In this document: positions 56,001-64,000 of the stretch, one piece after another | How the letters are laid out: each line of letters starts with the position of its first letter | Numbering within the stretch: position 1 is the stretch's first letter | Source of the DNA: Erythrobasidium yunnanense | Lineage: Eukaryota > Basidiomycota > Cystobasidiomycetes > Erythrobasidiales > Erythrobasidiaceae | Assembly: GCA_001600175.1 (NCBI GenBank) | Contig: BCJC01000009.1 | Span: 124,001-188,000, forward strand | Direction of reading: 5' to 3' | Length of the DNA: 64,000 bases | The notes under the pieces: generated by a model | What the model was told of the DNA's origin: nothing | The model's database searches: none | The model's input: the letters and a program-made list of their open reading frames with translations, nothing else | Position numbers and translations under genes: made by a program

Positions 56001-57884
56001 TTACGCCTTACGCCATTCTTGGATGACACGGGAGACCAAGTCAGCAGATGATTTGGGTAAGACGAGTGCGTCACATACCGACGTGATGAGAGCCCTTCTT
56101 CGGCGCTCCGCTCTCTCCCCATAAGCTAGAAAGAGCCATCTCAGCATTTCCCTCATCGTCGCGTTACGGTACTCACGAGAACATATGATCACCAAAGGCA
56201 TCGAGCTGAGCTTCTTCGAAGCTCGTAGGCTCATCAAGAGCAACAGACTTGATGTACTCGAGAGAAGCGCTGATAGCCGGCACTGTTGCGTTCGCATCGA
56301 TAGCAAGCTTTACGACTTCTTTCAGTGGCTCGTATGTTCTTGCCAATTCCTTGCAGATAGTCTCTTCGGTCAGTAGATTCATGAGCTTTGGGTTGTTTTC
56401 GTAAATAGGCTGTATAAGATCCGCGATCTGTGGTACCCGAGTCAGACTCAGCATTCATTCGCTTAACGAAGCACCATCGACGTACGTATTCACTCTTGAT
56501 GATACAACCTTCTCGCCAAATACCAATTACTGGTCCCATAGGTACATCCCAGCCAAAGTCGGCTGAAGCTCGGGCGATCATCTATATTCGACGTCAGTCA
56601 CTTTGGTTCTGGAGAGGGTTGTACGAGGCCGCACATTGAGACCTTGGATGAAAGAGCACAAGAAAGCGGAGTATGTAGCCAGTCTGATCGTTTCGATCCA
56701 TTTCTCTCGATTTTCATGTTCGGGATGCCTTGATGTAGCTGGAATCTTGAGTAGCTTTTGCGTTGTCTTTCGTTCAGATCGATTGGCTGACAGCAGCCTA
56801 AGGTAATGAGCTGTTGCTATAGTGGGCGCAGCGATGTGCCGCAAGCTCGATTCTTCGACTGTCCATACTCCGGTGCCTGCGCGAGTACTTAAGCGTGTGA
56901 ACGTTTCACAGAGAACGCCCACACACCTTCAGAGTTGTCGACATCCTGTGTGACCTTATCTGCGATATCATCGACGATTCCTGCCTTGTCTTTCAGCTTG
57001 CCGTCTTCTCCCTCTTTAAAACTCGTGATGAGGGCTCCTAGATTGACAAGAAAGTTGTTTGACAATTCTCCTTTTTCGTTCCAGTCCGTAAAGATCTTGC
57101 TGATTTCGTCGTTCGAGATGCCCAGCGTTTTGTGCAGGAGAGTATAGGCTTCTGCAAGGACTGAAAGTTCGCCTTGCTCAATACCGTTATGGACCATCTT
57201 CACATAGTGTCCAGCGCCTCCTGGACCACAGTAGGTCACACAAGGCTTGCCATTCTTGTCTTTCGCTGCCCAGTCCTGGAGAAGAGGCTCGATCCTGTCG
57301 TAGGCGCTTCTGTCGCCGCCTGGAGACATCGAAGGACCTCTTCTCGAAGCTTGATAACCTCCACTGACGCCTGTACCGATATAAGCGATACCTTTCTTCT
57401 TCAGGCGTTCTTGTCTTCTCTCGGTAGCCTTAAAATGTTCGTTCGCGCCGTCCAGAACGATGTCGCCTTCCGACAAGTGACGTTCTAGCTCGTCCACAAC
57501 CTTGTCAATGGTGTCACCATGGGGCAGACTCATGATGATCAGTCGGTGTTCGTCTTTCTTGAAAGCTTTCAGCATGGCTTCGATAGAGTCATGACCGTGT
57601 ATCTTGTCATCTGGAACGCTTTCAGTCTCTTTCGCTTCCTGGATCACGCTCTTGACGGCATCTTGGTCGACATCATAAAGGTGCACCGTGGAGCCCTTCG
57701 GAAGCCAGGCTTAGGCTTTTCATACAAAGAAGGAAGATGAGGTGAGTACCTTCTCGCTGTAAAGGAGAGCCATCCCACGGCCCATGCTTCCTGCGCGAGC
57801 ATGTCAGCCCTGGCTTTCGCAACAAACGTGTTCACCTCTTCTCCTACCGCTGCCAATCACGCCGACTTCGCTAGACTTGCCCAT
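56001..57884 (-). CDS. gnd1: 6-phosphogluconate dehydrogenase, decarboxylating
   Basis: ATG 57884 gives MGKSSEVGVIGSGSMGRGMA (NADP-binding Rossmann loop), split by introns after GSG and SEK. The body: VHLYDVDQDAV, IIMSLPHGDTIDKVVDEL, IVLDGANEHF, YIGTGVSGGYQASRRGPSMS, CGPGGAGHYVKMVHNGIEQG (catalytic Lys and substrate site), ILISNDEISKIF-like segment, GTGVWTVEES, an IQGLN|MIARASADFGW junction, IWREGCIIKSEY, and a last short exon ending HHVEWRKA. The end resembles the HYEWKPA type of fungal 6PGDH rather than the GGNxSxSxY type. It makes ribulose-5-phosphate and NADPH in the pentose phosphate pathway. Confidence 0.9.
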
Positions 57885-58172
57885 GCTGTATGTTCGATTC
57901 TGAAAGTGATGGAAAGAAGGAAAGAAGCGCCTTTGGAAGCAACTGGAGTATCCCTGAGTAGGCGAAGTGTAATGATGACAAATCAGTCGATCAGGAACAA
58001 TTAGAAGGGCAGCATTCTCGGCATTTTCTAGCAGTGATACGTTGAACTAGTAGATACATGGCGTTGCACTCGAATCATCACACCTGTATACTTCGGACCA
58101 CTGACTTTGGAACTTCTTGGGGGTATTGAACGAGGCATAAAATAGCGTCTTCTGTCTCTGCAAATTGTCCTT
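57885..58172. other. Intergenic
   Basis: 6PGDH promoter. No gene seen. Confidence 0.35.
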
Positions 58173-59982
58173 CTAGTCCCAGGCCTCATTACTTTGGACT
58201 TGTGGAGCGCCAGCAGCGGGACTTCCCCATCCGGCATCGGTATTGGGCTGGGCGGTTTGATCGTTCGAGGGCGCAGCGGCGCCCCAGCTGTCAGTCTCTT
58301 GCTGCTTCTGCTGCCCTTTACCGCCCCCTTGATTGCCCTTCTGCTTCTGAGAGTTCTTGTTATCGTTGCTCTTTCCTTCCTTGCCTTTCTGTTGACCACC
58401 CTTACTGCCCTTCTGCTCGTTTGAAGGCTTTGACGCATTGTCTTCGGTAGCCCAGTTGTCCTGAGCTGGAGCAGTGGAGGCATTGTTGTTGTCCTCGCTA
58501 TCTCCCCAACCAACTGTACCTGCCGCTTGATTCCCGGCAGTATTGTGTTACTGTCTCCCCAGCCGTCAGATTGACCTTTCTGGCCCTGACCTTGCCCTTG
58601 TCCCTTCGAGTTGCCTGATTTGTTGTCATCGAAGTTCTTGGTCCATTCGAAGAGAGCCTCTTTCGAAGTATTGTACTGCTGGTCCTCGAAAAACTTGCCG
58701 AGCACGTTCATAAACTCATTCTTCTGCTTCTCAGCTTTGCTCTTCTGTTCGTCTTTCATCTTCGACTCCATCAAGACTTTGACCAGCTGTTCGATCTGAA
58801 AAGCCAAAGGGTCAGTGCCTGCTCAACCAGCTTAAAAAGCAGCACTCACGGTCGAAAGGTTCTTGTTTCCCTTTCCACCACCTTGATTGTTCTGCTTCCC
58901 TCCTCCCTGCTGTTGATTCTTGTTCTTTTGCTTCCCTCCCTTTTGGCCCTGGTTCCACTCCTCCTCAGAATCGCCTTCTTCGCTATCTGTATCATCGTCA
59001 TACTGATTCTGCTGCTTTCCTTTTCCTTTCTTGCCACCTTGCTGGTTCTGCTGATGGTTCTGCTGATGATCTTTGTTCTTCCCGCCTTTTCCACCGCTTT
59101 TGCATTGCTGACAGTGTTGCTCCGGCTTCTCTGCTTCAACCTTGAGAGCTGTCCCCTCTGCAGTCACTTCGACAGAATCGTAACCCACATGCAGGTTGCG
59201 CCACTTGAAGTTGACGATTGCGTTTGCACCGAGTCTACGGGCTTCGAGTATCAGGTCTGCATAGGCTTCTCGGCGCGCATTGACAGGAGCCTCGCGTAGT
59301 TCGTCAGGTGTAGCATCTTCTGGAAGAGCGTGCATAGTGCAAGCGCCAGTCACTGTGCCCCGCACATCCAAGACTCGAGCGCCAGGTACTGTTTGCAATG
59401 TTGCGTAAGTAGCATTTTCCTCATACAGAGGCGAGACAGAGCCTACTAGCTGATATAGTGACCACAGTCATCTCCTTGCCATCTGAACCGTTAAAGATGT
59501 CTTCCATCTGACGATGGCGATCACGCTGTAGCTGTCTTTGCCGGTTCAGCTCGAGTGTAAGCTGTTGGTACTGTAAATGCGTCTTTTGCATCGATATCTC
59601 GTAGCGTTGGTGCAGTTCGAGTTGTGCGCGGCGAAGATCCTCTTCGTATTGCTTTCGTAGGACTCTTGGATCTACTTGTCGGTCTATACTGCCACTGCGC
59701 TTGGGCTGGGTGAGTGCATAGGAATGACCGCCTCTACACGCGATCACAGTATCACTCAGCATGTAATGCGGGCATGTCGAGTGGACGTGTTCTACGTACC
59801 GCTCTCTGGCTTGATAGTCTCCGACTTCCTTCCTTAGCCTCTCTACCCTGTAGGATGTAGTCAGTACGTGAACCACTAAACTTTGCAGAAGTTGAGCGCG
59901 CTTACTTCTGCTCCGGCGTCTCTGATCCAGCTCTTGCTTTTCCAAATGCCGACACTGCAGTTGAAACGGCAGGACGCGCCAT
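58173..59982 (-). CDS. Coiled-coil / YbjQ-like / WG-repeat protein
   Basis: ATG 59982 (MARPAVSTAVSAFGKARAGS) leads through three exons of Arg/Gln/Glu-rich coiled coil (RQLQRDRHRQMEDIFN). A likely 43-base intron joins to VGSVSPLYEENATYATLQTV. A YbjQ-like domain (PF01906) follows: ARVLDVRGTVTG, AYADLILEARRLGANAIVNF, VTAEGTALKV. Then come CQQC, a Lys/Gln/Gly/Asp-rich disordered part, a helix IEQLVKVLMESKMKDEQKS, and a C-terminus with WG or GW units (DGWGDS, VGWGDS, DSWGA, AGWGS, EAWD). YbjQ forms rings in bacteria with unknown role. The join to the coiled coil is inferred: the YbjQ exon has no upstream ATG in frame. Confidence 0.65.
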
Positions 59983-60925
59983 GATGGTTCAGACAAACAA
60001 AATAGGAGTTCGAAGTCGAAGCCGCTCTCAGTAGAGAGTTGTCAGGGTATGTTGTTCATGCCAAAATGGTGAAAGCTAGACAGTGTCAATGCAGAGGTAG
60101 GAGAGATTGGCTGCTGAGATCAGCCTGCTCTAAGCCGCTGGCTGCAACGTTTACGTTCGACGAAGAAGATGTCCTGCCGTCTGCCAGTGGCGCCTAATAA
60201 CTTTCGCCTCCACGAACGAGTTGCTGGCTGATTGATGGGCAATCCCTACGCGAGCCGGCCAGCCAGAGCTCGACTATTCGAGTGTGGATAGTTGGTCAAA
60301 GAGCCTTGTCGCGATGAAAGAAAGCCTGAGTGTGGTGACGATGAAGGCGGAGCTCGACTGTTCGACCAAACAGCGGACCATCCGGCGTTTGACGAGCGTA
60401 ATCAGTCCTGTCTTGTCGCAGCCAGACTTCGTCAGCTATTCAGCGATGTGAAGGCACAGGGTCGGATTGCAAAGAAAGCAAAAGATGTGCACAGATGAGC
60501 AGAAGAGAAACCAACTTTTGTGCGTCTTCGGGTTACAAGCGGGAATCATAACGGCTAGGAACGAGAGGACGCGGTGTGCATGCGTCTTTGTCTGGACAAG
60601 CATATTCTCGGCCTTGCAACTGGACTCGTGGTCCCTCTGAACAATCAGACTAGTTGAGCGAGCTGCATCAGACTTTCCTGCATATCTGCCTTCAGCAAAG
60701 TGTGAACATCTGCCATTAGGCAGAACTTGAGCCGTTTAACACACTAGCTGTAACAGAGCCCTATGTGTAGCCTTTCGAATGAAGCCTTTCTTAAGCCTCT
60801 CAATGGGCACCCTCCATGAAAGGGATCCGGACATGTGACGGCTCCAAGTTTTTTGGAAGGCCATTACGGTTGTGTCTGTATTCACGCTGCTTCAAGCGAA
60901 ACGGAAGACAACCAAGAGTTAGACC
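59983..60925. other. Intergenic, 0.9 kb
   Basis: Divergent promoters. An open frame at 60292-60498 lacks motifs and its composition looks non-coding. No RNA gene recognised. Confidence 0.45.
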
Positions 60926-61711
60926 ATGTCTAATCGCGATTACAGAATGAACGCTTCTCCAGCAGGACTCACCCGCACAAGATCGTCCTCTAGCAACAGG
61001 AGCAGTAGCAGCCTTCCAGCACGCCGTAAAAGTGTCGGTAGCCGGCAGCCTCCAAGACCAGCAGGTTCGGCCTCCCAAGCGACCAGAGCACCCGTGCCCA
61101 GCCAGCAGCAGCAGCAAGCACGCGCTTATCCAGCCGGCTCAGCCAAAGTCGTGAGCGTACAGCCTCCCAGAGTCAGCCAGATGAAGCCGGTGCCACCTCC
61201 AGCATCGCATCAGGTGCAGAATGGTCGAAGGCCCTCCCTCAGCGGGATGCGCTCGAATTCTTGCGACGGTACTCATCACCACCACCACCATCACCAGAAC
61301 GGCAATCAACCGCGCAAGCGCCCCGGCTGGACGAGAGATCCCTGTCTAAAGACCTGCGGTATAGGTCTTGTACTGGGTATCGGAGCTTGTTTAGTCACTG
61401 CCGGAGTGGGTACAGCCAAAGCATGCACGCACTGCTGTCGAGGTCCACAGAACAGGAACAAGAACAACACCAAGTCCAATGCATTGATGAATGGTGGGGG
61501 AAGAAACGGTAGAACCGATAAAGATGATCTCTTCCAGGATTGTGCTGATCTGACGAGTGACCTTCTCGATTGCGATGGATGCTGCTCTGGAGACTGCTGC
61601 TTCTGCTGTGGAAGCCCTTCTGGAGGAGGAGACTGCTGCTCCGGCGATTGTTGCGGAGGAGGAGGAGGCGGCAGCTGCGATTGCGGCGGCGGCGGAGGCG
61701 GCTGCCTATAA
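60926..61711 (+). CDS. Cys-rich protein with one membrane helix
   Basis: Single exon, 261 residues, from ATG 60926 (MSNRDYRMNASPAGLTRTRS). The first 130 residues are Ser/Arg/Pro/Gln-rich with a run of seven His. GIGLVLGIGACLVTAGVGTA near residue 145 is a plausible membrane helix with a Gly zipper, flanked by cysteines (CLKTCG before, ACTHCCRG after). The C-terminus is a Gly/Cys sheet: CDGCCSGDCCFCCG, then CCSGDCC, then GGGGGGSCDCGGGGGG and CL. Double-Cys units (CCSGDCC twice) may bind metal or be lipid-modified. No family recognised. It converges with TLG2, stops 36 bases apart. Confidence 0.7.
   Translation: MSNRDYRMNASPAGLTRTRSSSSNRSSSSLPARRKSVGSRQPPRPAGSASQATRAPVPSQQQQQARAYPAGSAKVVSVQPPRVSQMKPVPPPASHQVQNGRRPSLSGMRSNSCDGTHHHHHHHQNGNQPRKRPGWTRDPCLKTCGIGLVLGIGACLVTAGVGTAKACTHCCRGPQNRNKNNTKSNALMNGGGRNGRTDKDDLFQDCADLTSDLLDCDGCCSGDCCFCCGSPSGGGDCCSGDCCGGGGGGSCDCGGGGGGCL
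61273..61295. repeat. CAC/CAT run encoding poly-His
   Basis: Seven consecutive His codons in the gene above. Confidence 0.8.
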
Positions 61712-61747
61712 TGTGCTTCGATTGCTATCGAATTTAGTAGATGCGGA

Positions 61748-63207
61748 TTAAACTTTGATTGGCGCCGTTGGAGACACGACAGGACTAGTTGCTGGAGGTA
61801 GTGGTGCACTATGCCGCCGTGGCTTGTAGATCAGGACGAGGATAGCTCCGATGATGAGAAGGATAAGCAGGCAGATGACTTGTCTCTTGCCTGAGCGTCG
61901 TTGGTATCTGGTGTTTGCACTTGGTCAGCTCATGACCTTCGAACAACGTGACAGCATGCGTACTTCGTAGCCACATTCAGCTCTCCTACTGCCTTCTCCA
62001 TCTCTGTCGCCATCTGCTCAACGTTGTAGTCTATACGATCCAGCAGAGTCCCTTGATCGATAACGAGGTTGGATAGATCCTTGAACAGGTCCGCAAGCTC
62101 CGTGATGCTTTCTGCGATCGTGGTAATCTCGCGATCTCGTTGCGTGATGGCTTCGAGAGACAGGCCGGCATCCGTCCTCTGAACTTGGGCTTGCAGGGAG
62201 ACTGAAGATGTCGCGAGGGTGTCTTGCGACTGAAAGCTGATCATCAGCCTCAGGTTGCCCAATAAAGCTAGCTGGTAATGCTTACCAATTCTACATCGTC
62301 TCTGACGGACGCATACGAGTCCTTCGCAGGTGCCGCACCGGACGCAGCCAGTATGTCTGCATTTCGCAGTTCGTAGCCTCGCAGTTCTAGAAGGAAGCGA
62401 TCATTAGTAGCTCCGTTCGAGCATGGCCAACGTCCACTCACGCTTAAGGTAATTACTCTGCTTTTTGCGGAAGATAGTACTTATATCCTGCACCTTTGTA
62501 GCCAGAGCCGTCTGTACGTTTTGTATCATGACCCTATCTTCCCTAGATGTTGTACTCAAAGGCAAGTTCCGCGCCATATGAACGATCTTGGAGATAATAG
62601 ACTGGCATTTCCGCAAATCGCGTGTAATGGCAGCTGTAAGTGCTGCTATTTCGCGCTCTTCTGCTGACTTGTCGCCAAAAGATGGGAGGATGTGCTTCGA
62701 GTGCAGCTTGTCCAGCTGGGCGACTGGGATCGCGACAAGCTTTTTAGTATACGGATGAGCAGACGAGTATATGAGCATACGCACGCTTGACTTTGATCTG
62801 CTCTAGCACGCTATCGACCTTGTCGCCCTCGTCGACCCTGGACGACACCCTTCAGTCATGAATTACGCGGTCGCAAGCAGGTCGCACACACCATTTGGGA
62901 GGAAGAGTATTCATATGGATGACAGAATGCTGAGCATGGCCATTTCCCATGGGATTCCGCGAATCTTCAGCAGTTCCAGCGAGCAACCCGGAGCTCTCTT
63001 CTTCATCGTCGCCCTCATCGTACTTTGCGCGTCCTTTTCCTTTGTTTGAAGCAGGGGGATAGCTGCTGCTGCTGCTCGTCGTTGTCGTCGGCCGGATCAC
63101 GGTATCTCTATACGATAGGAAAAGGCCAGTTCTTGAGCGAGTAATGCATCCAGTACTGCTGCTCGTTGACGCATAGCCAGCGTACGAGCTTGACCAGGCA
63201 TAGGCCA
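61748..63207 (-). CDS. tlg2: t-SNARE Tlg2 (syntaxin-16 type)
   Basis: Five or six exons from an ATG at 63207 (start uncertain). The head reads RSRTGLFLSYRDTVIRP, the Tlg2-type peptide that binds Vps45, then a Ser/Asp/Glu linker and LPPKW. Next: VDEGDKVDSVLEQIKVK (Habc region), KLHSKHILPSFGDKS, LRKCQSIISKIVHMAR, and the SNARE motif ITQRDREITTIAESITELAD with zero-layer Gln near LVIDQGTLLDRIDYNVEQM. The tail anchor is VICLLILLIIGAILVLIYKP with a Pro-rich lumenal end. Tlg2 serves fusion at the trans-Golgi network and endosomes. The zero-layer Q makes it a Qa-SNARE. Confidence 0.88.
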
Positions 63208-63332
63208 TACAATGAATGCGAACCGAAACTTGCAAAGTAGCAAGGAAACACAAAAACGTACGAGAGAAAGGTCAACAAAGCTCAACACGCCTTGTCTTTT
63301 CGCGACATCATAATACATATTCTGACCGTCTG
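63208..63332. promoter_or_regulatory. Compact divergent promoter, TLG2 / ERG8
   Basis: 125 bases between the two start codons. No obvious TATA box. Confidence 0.5.
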
Positions 63333-64000
63333 ATGCCTGCTACCGTCGTTTCTGCGCCTGGAAAAGTCCTGTTTGCTGGCGGCTACATCGTCCTCGACCC
63401 ACGCTATCCTGCCCTTATTGTCGGATCTGCCTCGCGCTTCTATACTGCTGTCCAGGATCAGGAAGAAGACGCAAAACATAGTGGTTCCAATGGCTATCAT
63501 CGCGAAGATCATGTGTACATTACGGTGAAGAGCCCTCAGTTCACAGACCCAGAATGGATCTATGCAGTGAAGTATTCCGACACGACCTGTCAAGTCTCGC
63601 AAGTAGATAATGGGTAGATTCGCACATATCTTCTTTGAATCTACTCTTCTCTCTAACTCCGCCCTACTCTCTTCACTTAGCGCACGCCAGAATCCATTTG
63701 TGCAATATGCGCTCGAAGCCTCTCTGAAGATCAGCTTCGCATCAGGGAAGAAGCTACACCATGATCTAGAAGTCAATATCGTCGGAGACAACGACTTTTA
63801 CTCGCAGAAGCGGCCAGTAAGTCGGTAGAACGAGCTCCTCAACGGAGAGAAGCTGATGTCAGATACTTTAGGAAAGTAACGGTACAGCCCACACAAACGG
63901 CAAAGCGCAAGCGCATCATGAAGAAGAGCCCTTCGCCTTTCTCGATGTTTCCCTCAAGAACGTACATAAAACCGGTCTTGGCTCTTCCGCTGCGATGGTG
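63333..64000 (+). CDS. erg8: Phosphomevalonate kinase (3' end outside window)
   Basis: ATG 63333 starts MPATVVSAPGKVLFAGGYIV, the GHMP-kinase opening with APGKVLxxGGY. Then LDPRYPALIVGSASRFYTAV, YITVKSPQF, FVQYALEASLKIS, IVGDNDFYSQ, and at the edge FLDVSLKNVHKTGLGSSAAM, which holds the ATP-binding motif GLGSSAA. Introns are expected near 63617-63690, 63815-63870. The enzyme makes mevalonate diphosphate in the sterol pathway. The C-terminal half lies to the right of the window. Confidence 0.9.

Noticed and set aside
60292-60498. 68-residue open frame in the 0.9-kb spacer
   Set aside because: No motif, no neighbour exon, composition like the surrounding spacer.

Overview
This is a stretch of nuclear DNA from a basidiomycete fungus. 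Genes lie on both strands without operons and are cut by many introns of about 45-80 bases, with GT..AG ends and TRAY-type branch sites. Several families point to Basidiomycota: a DUF6534-type seven-helix membrane protein, LURP-one-like proteins, a LAMMER kinase and a Snt1/NCoR corepressor. The exact order or genus cannot be told from the sequence. Nearly all gene models below were assembled by eye from splice sites, so exon edges may be off by a few bases.

Layout. 1-1785 (-): membrane protein cut by the window edge. 2043-2843 (-): small secreted protein. 3754-5298 (+): DUF6534 protein. 5860-7072 (+): R3H-like protein. 7696-10481 (+): paxillin-like LIM protein. 10765-14586 (-): three tandem LURP-one paralogs. 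15761-18054 (+): LAMMER kinase. 18849-20461 (+): inositol monophosphatase. 20848-23604 (+): single-pass membrane protein with a PPxY motif. 24051-26392: CBP3, RCF1 and COX23, all for building respiratory complexes. 26725-29121 (+): two tandem histidine phosphatases, the first lacking its 3' half. 29456-31425 (-): Ssz1. 31513-33608 (+): cystathionine gamma-synthase-like enzyme. 33947-34364 (-): small unknown. 34787-40981 (-): Snt1. 41507-41932 (-): Pet100.

42.35-51.87 kb (+) holds the most unusual part: nine tandem, intronless paralogs of a family I do not recognise, set between the conserved genes PET100 and SEC62. Members diverge strongly, fall into two subtypes, and three carry a frame break. 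This has the shape of a fast birth-and-death gene cluster.

52151-64000: SEC62 (-), a His/Cys-rich protein (+), endonuclease V (-), 6-phosphogluconate dehydrogenase (-), a coiled-coil/YbjQ/WG-repeat protein (-), a Cys-rich membrane protein (+), the t-SNARE Tlg2 (-), and the start of ERG8, phosphomevalonate kinase (+).

How genes relate: CBP3, RCF1, COX23 and PET100 all serve mitochondrial respiratory-chain assembly, and the first three are adjacent. RCF1/COX23, SSZ1/CGS and TLG2/ERG8 are head-to-head pairs with 87-139 bases between start codons. I saw no tRNA, rRNA, CRISPR array, transposon or virus-like element.
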